Positions 1 to 6,183 of a stretch of 7,140 nt of DNA are shown here, piece after piece. The notes below the pieces were generated by a model that did not search any database, was not told the origin of the DNA, and was given only the letters and a program-made list of their open reading frames with translations. The first letter of the stretch is position 1. The number at the start of each line of letters is the position of its first letter. The position numbers were made by a program, and so were the translations under genes. The stretch is from Ilumatobacteraceae bacterium (GTDB taxonomy: Bacteria > Actinomycetota > Acidimicrobiia > Acidimicrobiales > Ilumatobacteraceae), in the NCBI GenBank assembly GCA_025456105.1, contig JALOLG010000182.1, forward strand, positions 1-7,140, written 5' to 3'.

Positions 1-227
1 TCGATCGCCGGTCCGATGAACGGCGCGAGCACGGCGAACGGGACCATCGTGATGAGCAGGTACGTGAGGACCTGCCGTCGTGACGCGTCGGGGCTGACGT
101 TGAAGAACAGCGAGCCGGCGAGCGAGACCGTCACGAGCGCGTCGCCCACGGCGGCGAGCGCGTGGGCGACGGTGAAGCGCGTGAAGCCGGGCCACACGCG
201 CACACGGCCGACGATCCGCCCTGGCAC
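1..227 (-). CDS. MFS transporter, N-terminal fragment (cut by window edge)
   Basis: Read on the minus strand, the edge segment is open and gives a peptide running ...VWPGFTRFTVAHALAAVGDA, then LVTVSLAGSLFFNVSPDA, then a second hydrophobic stretch VLTYLLITMVPFAVLAPFIG. A short basic N-terminus, TM1 with an alanine- and glycine-rich face, a soluble turn containing SPDASR, and TM2 ending in a PFIGPAID-like loop is the start of a major facilitator superfamily permease as found in many actinobacteria. The substrate cannot be told from this part. The protein continues beyond base 1. The start is uncertain. The GTG at 227-225 is the outermost candidate. An inner GTG at 203-201 has an AGGGCGGA-like purine stretch about 11 bases upstream and may be the true start. 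The gene lies downstream of the SHOCT gene on the same strand with a gap of about 60 bases. Confidence 0.72.
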   Translation of the reverse strand, partial: MPGRIVGRVRVWPGFTRFTVAHALAAVGDALVTVSLAGSLFFNVSPDASRRQVLTYLLITMVPFAVLAPFIGPAI

Positions 228-246
228 GACTCCATCGTGCCCGAGG

Positions 247-261
247 GCGGCCGTCGGCCGC
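247..261. other. Short GC-rich inverted repeat between SHOCT and MFS genes
   Basis: GCGGCC at 247-252 and GGCCGC at 256-261 form a perfect 6-bp stem with a 3-base loop. It lies downstream of the SHOCT gene on the minus strand and overlaps or adjoins the possible MFS starts. No T tract follows. It could be a weak terminator or attenuator, but a stem this short arises easily by chance in DNA of this GC content. Confidence 0.2.
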
Positions 262-288
262 GTGACCCGGCGTGGGTTCAGCTGAGGA

Positions 289-678
289 TCAGCTCAGGAT
301 CTTGGACTTGAGCGCGTCGAACTCGGCCTGGCTGATCTTGCCCGAGTCGAGCAGGGCGCTCGCCTTCTCGAGCTCGGCAGCGGGGCTGCCGCCACCCGAC
401 ACGCTCTTCACGTAGGCGTCGAACTGCTCCTTCTGGTCGATCTGCTCCTTCACCGAGCGCTCGGCCATCCCCTTGCCGCGCACGATGAGGTACACGAGCA
501 GGCTGAGGAGCGGGAAGAAGAGCAGGGCGAGCACCCAGATGGCCTTCGCGAAGCCCCCGAGCTCGCGGTCGCGGAACAGGTCGATGATCACGCTGAACAG
601 CATCATCAAGTACATGATGAAGAAGAACGAGATGATGATGAACCAGATGATGTCGCCGAAGCTGGTGTTCGCCAGCAT
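289..678 (-). CDS. PLDc_N / SHOCT domain small membrane protein
   Basis: This is a 129-residue protein with two hydrophobic helices, about residues 9-33 (Ile/Phe/Met rich) and 46-66. A short loop with FRDRELGG separates them. The second helix carries the W..AL.FFP......VY.I.RG pattern of the PLDc_N (phospholipase D nuclease N-terminal-like) membrane domain. A charged linker with a GGG hinge (95-97) leads to a C-terminal SHOCT module, about 99-128, with L....ALLDSG.IS..EFDA.K..IL. SHOCT modules are short oligomerisation or binding modules often found at the end of small membrane proteins. No catalytic residues are visible and the cellular role of such proteins is unknown. The start is well fixed: AAGGAGA lies 5 bases upstream of the ATG. 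It is the clearest Shine-Dalgarno in the window. The gene is on the same strand as ychF, 92 bases away, and probably has its own promoter. Confidence 0.88.
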   Translation of the reverse strand: MLANTSFGDIIWFIIISFFFIMYLMMLFSVIIDLFRDRELGGFAKAIWVLALLFFPLLSLLVYLIVRGKGMAERSVKEQIDQKEQFDAYVKSVSGGGSPAAELEKASALLDSGKISQAEFDALKSKILS

Positions 679-682
679 GGTG

Positions 683-689
683 TCTCCTT
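683..689 (-). promoter_or_regulatory. Shine-Dalgarno of the SHOCT gene
   Basis: On the minus strand the sequence is AAGGAGA, followed by five bases (CACC plus the base before ATG) and then the start codon at 678-676. This near-perfect anti-16S match decides the start and contrasts with most other genes here, which lack such a site. Confidence 0.8.
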
Positions 690-770
690 GCGTCGCGGCA
701 CCCGTCCTGAGGCGCCGATCGCCGCTGTTCTAGCAGTGCGGGGCGTCCACGCCGGCGGATGCCCTGGAGG

Positions 771-1859
771 TCAGACGTTGAAGCGGAACTCCATCACGTC
801 GCCGTCACGGGCGACGTAGTCCTTGCCCTCGAGGCGGATCTTGCCCAGCTCCTTGGCGCGGTGCCACGAGCCGATCTCGAGCAGCTCGTCCCATGCGATC
901 ACCTCGGCGCGGATGAAGCCGCGCTGGAAGTCGGTGTGGATGCGCCCAGCGCACTGCGGCGCCGTCGAGCCGTCGTAGAACGTCCACGCGCGACTCTCCT
1001 TCTCGCCGGTGGTGAGGAACGTGCGCAGGCCGAGCAGGTGGTACGCGCTGCGGACCATCCGGAAGAGCGCACCCTCGCCGAGTCCGAAGCCCTCGAGCAT
1101 CTCAGCCCGCTCGGCCGGGTCGGTGATGGCGGCGGCCTCGGCCTCGAGCTGCACGCACATGCCGATCACCTCGACGTTGTCGCCGGCGTCGTTGAACTCG
1201 GCTGCGACGCGGGCTTCGGCCTCGGGGATGCGGTCGAGCTCGTCCTCGCCGACGTTGACCACGGCGAGCACCCGGCGGTTGGTGAGGAGGAAGTGGGGGG
1301 CGAGCAGCGCCCGGTGATCGGCCGACAGCCCGGCCCGGTAGAGCGGGCGGCCCTCACCGAGCGCGGCGTTGGCGGCGCGGAGCGCGTCGAGCTCGTCGCC
1401 GATCGAGCGGTCGAGCTTCGACTGGCGCTCGGCCTGGGCGAGTCGCTTCTCGACGGTCTCGAGGTCGGCGAGCGCGAGCTCGAGCTCGACCACGCGCAGG
1501 TGCTCGAGCGGATCTGACGGCCCGGCGACGTCGCCGTCCTCGAAGGCCCGCAGGACGAGCACGATGGCGTCGACCTCGCGGATGTTGGCCAGGAACTTGT
1601 TGCCGAGGCCCTCGCCCTTGCTGGCGCCCTCGACGAGGCCGCCGATGTCGACCACCTGGACGGCCGCGTGCACGACGTTGCGCGACTTCGACATCGCCGC
1701 GAGGCGATCGAGGCGGTCGTCGGGCACCTTGGCGACGCCGATGTTGGGGTCCTTGGTGGCGAACGCGTAGGGCGCGGCGAGCGCGCCGCCGCCCGTGAGC
1801 GCGTTGTAGAGCGAGCTCTTCCCGGCGTTCGGGAGCCCGACGAGTCCGAAGCGTTCCAT
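771..1859 (-). CDS. ychF: Redox-regulated ATPase YchF (OLA1 family, Obg-related)
   Basis: This 362-residue protein is the same length as E. coli YchF (about 363). YchF/OLA1 proteins are universally conserved ribosome-associated P-loop NTPases that prefer ATP over GTP. Visible motifs are the Walker A/G1 motif GLPNAGKS (8-15), the G3-region DIGGL (71-75) followed by the family signature [13 protein letters not shown], a NVGED segment at the G4 position, and the C-terminal TGS/DUF933 domain. That domain has the conserved [30 protein letters not shown] and [23 protein letters not shown] ending. The ATG start leaves the canonical short lead before G1. No Shine-Dalgarno is seen. A TAGCCT hexamer 9 bases upstream suggests a nearly leaderless mRNA. 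Odd points by recalled alignment to E. coli: Ala34 replaces the redox-sensitive Cys35, and the loop that carries His114 in E. coli is shorter and lacks a histidine. Confidence 0.96.
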   Translation of the reverse strand: MERFGLVGLPNAGKSSLYNALTGGGALAAPYAFATKDPNIGVAKVPDDRLDRLAAMSKSRNVVHAAVQVVDIGGLVEGASKGEGLGNKFLANIREVDAIVLVLRAFEDGDVAGPSDPLEHLRVVELELALADLETVEKRLAQAERQSKLDRSIGDELDALRAANAALGEGRPLYRAGLSADHRALLAPHFLLTNRRVLAVVNVGEDELDRIPEAEARVAAEFNDAGDNVEVIGMCVQLEAEAAAITDPAERAEMLEGFGLGEGALFRMVRSAYHLLGLRTFLTTGEKESRAWTFYDGSTAPQCAGRIHTDFQRGFIRAEVIAWDELLEIGSWHRAKELGKIRLEGKDYVARDGDVMEFRFNV

Positions 1860-1868
1860 GCCGCGCCG

Positions 1869-1874
1869 AGGCTA
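1869..1874 (-). promoter_or_regulatory. Putative -10 element of ychF (TAGCCT)
   Basis: Minus-strand TAGCCT, preceded by CG, ends 9 bases before the ychF ATG. That would place transcription start about 3 bases before the codon. No convincing -35 hexamer is seen 16-18 bases upstream. An identical hexamer at the same 9-base distance precedes the small basic ORF at 6893. Confidence 0.45.
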
Positions 1875-1882
1875 CGAGCCCA

Positions 1883-1908
1883 CCCGAGTGTTTCCGTCCG
1901 CCCGAGTG
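1883..1908. repeat. Direct repeat CCCGAGTG, 18-base period
   Basis: CCCGAGTG occurs at 1883-1890 and again at 1901-1908, separated by TTTCCGTCCG. The second copy forms most of the base of the left hairpin arm, and its complement recurs at 1936-1942. So there are three half-sites in 60 bases next to the ychF promoter. This could be a protein-binding array or decay of a larger repeat. Confidence 0.5.
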
Positions 1909-1942
1909 CCAGCGTCGCCCCCTGGGCGACGCTGGCACTCGG
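1902..1942. repeat. Perfect 19-bp inverted repeat (hairpin) in divergent intergenic region
   Basis: The left arm at 1902-1920 (CCGAGTGCCAGCGTCGCCC) is exactly complementary to the right arm at 1924-1942. Only CCT at 1921-1923 lies between them, and all 19 pairs are Watson-Crick. The flanking bases do not pair. It lies between two divergent genes, so it cannot be a simple shared terminator. It might be an operator, a DNA or RNA hairpin in a 5' leader, or a dispersed palindromic repeat unit. I cannot tell which from this window, where there is no second copy. Confidence 0.93.
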
Positions 1943-1962
1943 AGCGGCGGACGATCTCCAAC

Positions 1963-1987
1963 GGAACGCGGGGCTCGTGCGTGTGTC
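1963..1987 (+). promoter_or_regulatory. Possible ECF-type promoter before the sigma gene
   Basis: GGAAC at 1963-1967 resembles the common ECF -35 element. After 16 bases comes TGTC (1984-1987), close to ECF -10 motifs such as CGTC. An in-frame ATG lies 5 bases further on at 1993. No TAnnnT housekeeping -10 is visible between the hairpin and the sigma gene. The match is short and may be chance. If real, it would fit autoregulation and a leaderless start at 1993. Confidence 0.3.
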
Positions 1988-2064
1988 CTGGCATGAGAAC
2001 CAGCACGCTCGTCACGGCCGCTCCGCACGGCCTGCTTGACTGCCGCGCGGTGCCCACGTCGGAG

Positions 2065-2547
2065 ATGTCCTGGGAGTTCGACGAGGTCTACCGACGCGAG
2101 TACCCCAACCTGGTCGCCGTGGCAGCCGCGCTCACGGGCGAGCGCGACCACGCCCACGACCTGGCGCAGGACACGATGGTCAAGGCGCTCGTGCGCTGGA
2201 GCCGGGTCCGCGGCCTCGAGCGGCCGGGGGCGTGGTGCCACCACGTGCTGGTGAACGCCTGCCGTTCGCGCCTGCGGCGTCGTCGCACCGAGATGCGGTT
2301 CCTCAGCCGCCAGCGGCGCCACGAGCCGTCGGCGCCCGAGCCGTCGGCCGCCACGATCGCCTTCTGGGACCTGGTGCGCACGCTGCCGGCCCGCCCTCGC
2401 TCGGTCGTCGCGCTCTACTTCGGCGCCGATCTCACCTCGGTGGAGATCGCGGCCGTGCTGGACGTACCGGAGGGGACGGTCCGGTCGGACCTCGCCGCAG
2501 CACGGCGTGTGGTGATGCGGGCGCTGCGGGGTGATGGCGATGCGTGA
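2065..2547 (+). CDS. ECF (group 4) RNA polymerase sigma factor
   Basis: From the ATG at 2065 the protein has 160 residues. Region 2 is about residues 5-76: FDEVYRREYPNLVAVAAALT, then the DLAQDTMVKAL core helix and the -10-recognising helix with W...RPGAWCHHVLVNACRSRLRRRRTE. An alanine/proline linker follows. Region 4 is about 98-154: W.LVRTLPARPRSVVALYF, then the helix-turn-helix SVEIAAVLDVPEGTVRSDLAAAR (125-147), which reads the -35 element. There is no region 1 or 3, as expected for an ECF sigma. The start is uncertain. GGAG abuts this ATG with no spacing, so it is a poor RBS. In-frame alternatives are GTG 2050 and ATG 1993, the latter adding 24 residues and lying just after a possible ECF promoter. 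The gene is the head of an operon: the next gene overlaps its 3' end by 8 bases and probably encodes its partner. Confidence 0.93.
   Translation: MSWEFDEVYRREYPNLVAVAAALTGERDHAHDLAQDTMVKALVRWSRVRGLERPGAWCHHVLVNACRSRLRRRRTEMRFLSRQRRHEPSAPEPSAATIAFWDLVRTLPARPRSVVALYFGADLTSVEIAAVLDVPEGTVRSDLAAARRVVMRALRGDGDA
2528..2534 (+). promoter_or_regulatory. Shine-Dalgarno-like site inside the sigma gene end
   Basis: GGGGTGA ends 5 bases before ATG 2540, within the last codons of the sigma gene. It favours ATG 2540 over the closer GTG 2531 and ATG 2534, and supports translational coupling of the two genes. Confidence 0.45.
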
Positions 2548-4210
2548 GCACGAGGTGGAGGTGCTCGACGACGACGTCGCCGAGTTCGAGGCGCTCGGCC
2601 GGCGCGCCGGCGCCGAGCTGCGCCAGTCGCCACCCGCCGGGGCACGGCTGGCAGCCGTGCGCGCCGCTCGTCACCACCGCCGCATCACCGCCGGCGCGGC
2701 CGGCGCGGGTGTGCTGCTCGCAGTCGCGATCGTCGGTGCCGGGCTCCTGCTGGGCGACGAGACCGATGAGCCGACACCGGCGACCGTCCCCCCGACGGTG
2801 GTCGACCGCGCGCCGGTCGAGCCGGTCGCGCTCACCCTGGCGCACGACGGGCCGCTCGACGGTCTGGTGATCGCACCCGACGGGTCGCTGGCCGTCACGC
2901 TGGCGGCGTCCGACGGACCTGCGCCGTACGTGCTGACGGGCTGGGACCTGCGCACCGGAGCGCAGCGGTTCGCAGTGGCGCAGTCGTCGAACAGCGGCCC
3001 GGTGCTGGGCGTGAGCGCCGACGGCGCCACGTTCGCCGTGCGCACCAACCCCGACGTCGAGCGGTTCCTGAGCACGGCCGACGGGTCGCCCGCGGAGCGT
3101 GCGGATGTCACGTGGAGCGAGCCGTTCCTGCCGGTGGTCAGTCCTGACGGCCGCTTCCGCGTGGAGCTCGACGCGACCTCCGCCGATCGGTCGGTGCGCC
3201 TCGTGGGTCCCGACCTGTCGGGTGGGGTCGAGGTGGCCCGGCTGAGCGATGACGAGGCGGTCACGGCGGCGTTCAGCGGCGACGGATCGCTCGTCGCGGT
3301 GCTCGACGGGACATCGGTCACCGTGTGGCGCACCACCGACCCGGCGCGAGTCGCAGGCTTCGCCCTGCCGGCCGAGGCGGGCGTGCTCGGTCACCTCGAG
3401 ATGGATCGCACCGGCTCGATCGTGGCGGTGACGGCCGGCGACATGCTGCTCGTCCGGCCGATCCCGCCAACGATGGAGCCGGTGCTGCCCCGGGGCGACA
3501 CACCCGTTCCGCCGCCGTCCGACCTCGTCCTGCGCCACGAGCCCTTCGTCACCGCCTTCGCGTTCAGCCCCGACAGCAGGTTCGTCGCGACCTCGGCCTC
3601 CCCCCGCCCGGCCGAACCGACGTGCACGCGCGACGACTGCGCACAGGTCGTCGAGGTCGCACTCTGGGACACCGCGCGCGGCACCGAGGTCTGGTCGGTC
3701 GAGCTGGAGGGTCGCTGGGACGGGGCCGATCTCGCGTTCGCGGTGGACAGCAACGTGCTGTGCCTCGGATCAGGCTCGGCCGTGCAGTGCGTCGGACCGC
3801 GCTCCGGCGAGCTGGTGGCGCCCCCGGCCGAGCTGTCGCCACCCACGGATCAGGCCGACGCGAGGCACCCGCGCCTCACCAGCTCCGACGGACGCTGGGC
3901 GGCCAGCGTCTCCAGCACGGGGGACGGCCGGGTCCTTCGCATCGACGGTGAGGCCACCCATGTGCTCGTTCGCCCACCGCTGGGCACGACTGCGCGACTC
4001 GTCTTCAACGGCGACGGGTCGCTGGTGGCCGCGCGGACCTCGGTCGAGGTCGTGGTCTGGGAGCTGGAGCCGTTCGGTGAGGCCCGGCGCGTGGAGCTGC
4101 CCGACTGGACGTCGACTGCTGAGGTCATCGCGTTCAGCCCGGACGGCCGACTGCTCGGGTTCACACTGGAGGACTCCGTGTACCTGCTCCACCTCGGCGG
4201 CGCGTCGTGA
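2540..4210 (+). CDS. Membrane-anchored WD40/YVTN-type beta-propeller protein, putative sigma partner
   Basis: From the ATG at 2540 the protein has 556 residues. It has an acidic-then-basic cytosolic N-terminus (1-50), one TM helix (about 51-72) preceded by RHHRR, which predicts an outside C-terminus, a Thr/Pro linker, and a propeller-like domain. The propeller shows about ten spaced strand signatures of the PDG type: APDGSLAVT, SADGATFAV, SPDGRFRVE, SGDGSLVAV, DRTGSIVAV, SPDSRFVAT, SSDGRWAAS, NGDGSLVAA and SPDGRLLGF. These are accompanied by WDLRTG, VWRTTD, LWDTARG and VWELEPF segments. The N-terminus has no HxxxCxxC zinc motif, so it is not a classical ZAS anti-sigma factor. Coupling to the sigma gene suggests an anti-sigma or sensor role, which is an inference. 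GGGGTGA at 2528-2534 fits as Shine-Dalgarno for ATG 2540. GTG 2531 and ATG 2534 are in-frame alternatives. A CTRDDC pair could form an extracytoplasmic disulfide. Confidence 0.88.
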   Translation: MREHEVEVLDDDVAEFEALGRRAGAELRQSPPAGARLAAVRAARHHRRITAGAAGAGVLLAVAIVGAGLLLGDETDEPTPATVPPTVVDRAPVEPVALTLAHDGPLDGLVIAPDGSLAVTLAASDGPAPYVLTGWDLRTGAQRFAVAQSSNSGPVLGVSADGATFAVRTNPDVERFLSTADGSPAERADVTWSEPFLPVVSPDGRFRVELDATSADRSVRLVGPDLSGGVEVARLSDDEAVTAAFSGDGSLVAVLDGTSVTVWRTTDPARVAGFALPAEAGVLGHLEMDRTGSIVAVTAGDMLLVRPIPPTMEPVLPRGDTPVPPPSDLVLRHEPFVTAFAFSPDSRFVATSASPRPAEPTCTRDDCAQVVEVALWDTARGTEVWSVELEGRWDGADLAFAVDSNVLCLGSGSAVQCVGPRSGELVAPPAELSPPTDQADARHPRLTSSDGRWAASVSSTGDGRVLRIDGEATHVLVRPPLGTTARLVFNGDGSLVAARTSVEVVVWELEPFGEARRVELPDWTSTAEVIAFSPDGRLLGFTLEDSVYLLHLGGAS

Positions 4211-5152
4211 GGACGGTGGTGGCGCTGCTGACCGTCGGCGGGCTGCTGCTCGTCGGATGTGCTGACGACGAGCAGGCCGAACCCACCCCTGCCACCTCGG
4301 CCCCGACGATCCCGACGACCCCGACCGACGACCTCGCCGGTCGGGTCCGCGCGCTCGTCGACGGTGATCTCCGCGAGCTGAGCGGGGCCGTGCTCGTGGC
4401 GGTCGAGGGGGAGCCGGTGGTCGAGCTCGCAGCGGGGACCGACGCCGCGAGCGGTGAGCCGCTGACCACGTCGTCCCGGTTCCGGCTCGGATCGATCACG
4501 AAGCAGATCACCGCGGCGGCGGTCATGCTGCTCGTCGACCGGGGGCTCGTCGATCCGACCGACAGCGTGTGCGACCACCTGCCGGCGTGCCCACCCGCCT
4601 GGCAGCCGGTGACGATCGAGATGGCGGTCGCCCACACCTCGGGCATCCCGAGCTACACCGACCTGCCCACGTTCGACCCGATGACCGGGGGGAGCGGCGC
4701 GCCGGCCATCGGGGATGAGCGACACGGGGTACGACTCTGGCGACGACGGTGTCGTCGGCGGATGGGCGACCGCCGGCGTGCCCGCGGCTGACATCGACAT
4801 GTCGTGGCCGTACGCGGCGGGTGGGATGTACTCGACGGTCGGCGACCTCCTGCGCTGGGACGAGGCGCTGGCCACGGGCGACCTGTGGTCGGCGGATGCG
4901 CGAGGAACGATGATCGAGCCCATCGAGACGATCACCGACGTCGGTGGGCTGGGCTACGCGTGGGGCGTCTACGTGGCCGACGCCCTCGGCGAGACCGTGG
5001 TCGTCCACGGTGGCTCCATCGACGGGTTCCGCACGGTGTTCCTCCGCCACCCGGACCGCGACGTCACCGTCGCGATCCTCGAGAACTGGGAGGATTCGGG
5101 CGACCTGGAGGCGACGGCGCTGGCGATCGCCCGGCTCGTGCTCGGCGGGTGA
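4207..5152 (+). pseudogene. Serine hydrolase (beta-lactamase/DD-peptidase fold) lipoprotein, internally deleted and frameshifted
   Basis: The GTG start overlaps the previous stop (GTGA). The first frame gives a lipoprotein signal (residues 1-18, LLLVGC with Cys18), a Thr/Pro linker, and the N-terminal half of a class C beta-lactamase-related hydrolase. The nucleophile motif SITK is at Ser96/Lys99, and AHTSGIPSYTDLP is at about 142-154. This frame loses family likeness after about 4683 and stops at 4791. Family sequence resumes one frame over, near 4709-4715, with PSGMSDTGYD, then WPYAAGGMYSTVGDLLRWDEAL and the third motif HGG (5006-5014), ending at 5152. The segment that joins these halves in relatives, including the Tyr-x-Asn motif, is missing. 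By recalled family length that is about 60 residues, and the missing length must be 2 mod 3 bases. It is likely inactive. The deletion could be genuine or an assembly artefact. Intact homologues act on peptidoglycan peptides or esters. Confidence 0.85.
4695..4704. other. 10-bp palindrome at the deletion junction
   Basis: CGGCGCGCCG is a perfect palindrome lying between the last recognisable residue of the first half of the serine hydrolase and the first of the second half. It is preceded by a run of six G (4687-4692). Such sequence favours polymerase slippage and also assembly error, so it may mark the breakpoint. Confidence 0.5.
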
Positions 5153-5156
5153 GGGG

Positions 5157-5162
5157 TACCGT
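5157..5162 (+). promoter_or_regulatory. Putative -10 element of the PHP gene (TACCGT)
   Basis: TACCGT, preceded by GAGGGG, ends 7 bases before the ATG at 5170. That would start transcription at or next to the A of ATG. No -35 match is clear. GAGGGG at 5151-5156 is 13 bases from the ATG, too far to be an ordinary Shine-Dalgarno. Confidence 0.4.
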
Positions 5163-5169
5163 TGGGCGC

Positions 5170-6183
5170 ATGACCCCCGAGCAGGCGCTCCTGCGCGTCG
5201 TGCACTGCCTCGATCGGGTGCACGACACGGGCTTCCGGACCAAGGCCTTCGTGCGGGCGCTGGACGTCGTGCGCTCCACGCCAGCCGACGAGCTCGCGGC
5301 CCGAGCAGCGGCCGGCACGCTCACCGAGCTCGATGGCATCGGGGACTCCACCGCCAAGGTGATCACCGAGGCGGTCGCCGGCGAGGTCCCCGCCTACCTC
5401 GTGAAGCTCGAGTCGGAGACCGTGGTGCCGCTCTCACCGGCGGGCGAGCGCTACCGGGCGGCGCTGCGGGGCGACTGCCACCTCCACTCCACCTGGAGCG
5501 ACGGGGGCGCAGCGATCGAGGACATGGCCGCCACCGCGATCGCGCTCGGCCACGAGTACATGGTGCTCACCGACCACTCGGCCCGCCTCACCGTCGCCCA
5601 CGGGCTCGACGAGGTGCGCCTGGGCGAGCAGCTCGCAGAGGTGGCGCGCATCAACGCGGCCCTCGCCGACGCGGGGTACCGGTTCCGGATCCTCACGGGC
5701 ATGGAGGTCGACATCCTCGAGGACGGCCGGCTGGATCTGTCCGACGAGCTGCTCGGCCGACTCGACGTGGTGGTGGCGAGCGTCCACTCGAAGCTGCGGA
5801 TGGAGCGCCAGGCGATGACCGAGCGCATGGTGAGAGCGGTCGCGTCGCCGCACGTCGACATCCTCGGGCACTGCACCGGCCGGATGATCGGCAAGCGCCC
5901 GCCATCGACGTTCGACGCCGACTACGTGTTCGCGGCATGCGCGCAGTTCGGCACCGCGGTCGAGATCAACTGCCGGCCCGAGCGGCTCGACCCGCCGCGC
6001 GAGCTGATCGACCTGGCACTCGAGTACGGCTGCTGGTTCGCGATCGACTCCGACGCGCACGCCACGGGTCAGCTCGAGTGGCAGCCGCACGGGTGCGATC
6101 GGGCCGCCGAGCGCGAGGTGCCGATCGAGCGGATCGTCAACACCCTGACCGCCGACGACCTCCTCGCCTGGGTGGCGGCATGA
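5170..6183 (+). CDS. HhH + PHP domain metallo-phosphoesterase (PolX C-terminal type, no polymerase domain)
   Basis: This is a 337-residue protein. Residues 1-80 resemble the 8-kDa/helix-hairpin-helix region of family X DNA polymerases: FRTKAFVRALDVV, then the HhH segment LTELDGIGDSTAKVI at 51-65. The rest is a complete PHP domain with all nine expected metal ligands: H104 and H106 (DCHLHSTWSD), D111, H136 (LTDHS), E179 (GMEVDI), H206 (ASVHS), H234 (LGHCTGR), and D295 and H297 (SDAH). The palm and nucleotidyltransferase domain between these parts in bacterial PolX is absent. PHP domains of this type hydrolyse phosphoesters with a trinuclear metal centre. The substrate could be a DNA 3' end or a small phosphate ester such as histinol phosphate. 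The DNA-binding HhH favours a repair role, which is an inference. The gene starts 17 bases after the broken hydrolase gene, with its own -10-like element, and its end overlaps the next start by ATGA. Confidence 0.92.
   Translation: MTPEQALLRVVHCLDRVHDTGFRTKAFVRALDVVRSTPADELAARAAAGTLTELDGIGDSTAKVITEAVAGEVPAYLVKLESETVVPLSPAGERYRAALRGDCHLHSTWSDGGAAIEDMAATAIALGHEYMVLTDHSARLTVAHGLDEVRLGEQLAEVARINAALADAGYRFRILTGMEVDILEDGRLDLSDELLGRLDVVVASVHSKLRMERQAMTERMVRAVASPHVDILGHCTGRMIGKRPPSTFDADYVFAACAQFGTAVEINCRPERLDPPRELIDLALEYGCWFAIDSDAHATGQLEWQPHGCDRAAEREVPIERIVNTLTADDLLAWVAA

Noticed and set aside
282..297. CTGAG / CTCAG 5-bp inverted repeat over the SHOCT stop codon
   Set aside because: It is too short and weak to call a terminator, and has no T tract.
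742..753. GGCG-TCCA-CGCC hairpin between ychF and the SHOCT gene
   Set aside because: It has only a 4-bp effective stem, which is expected by chance at this GC content.
759..1517. Long open frame on the plus strand opposite ychF (252 codons), and similar long frames opposite the sigma, propeller and PHP genes
   Set aside because: They are antisense to clearly recognisable proteins, have low-complexity Arg/Ala/Val-rich translations and no domain. Long open frames on all strands are expected at this GC content.
4804..5169. In-frame upstream extension of the PHP gene
   Set aside because: Its translation is Arg/Gly-rich nonsense overlapping the serine hydrolase 3' half in another frame. The family N-terminus begins at ATG 5170.
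4944..6179. In-frame upstream extension of the lipoprotein gene
   Set aside because: It overlaps the PHP gene in another frame with Arg-rich translation. The signal peptide and lipobox fix the start at 6180.
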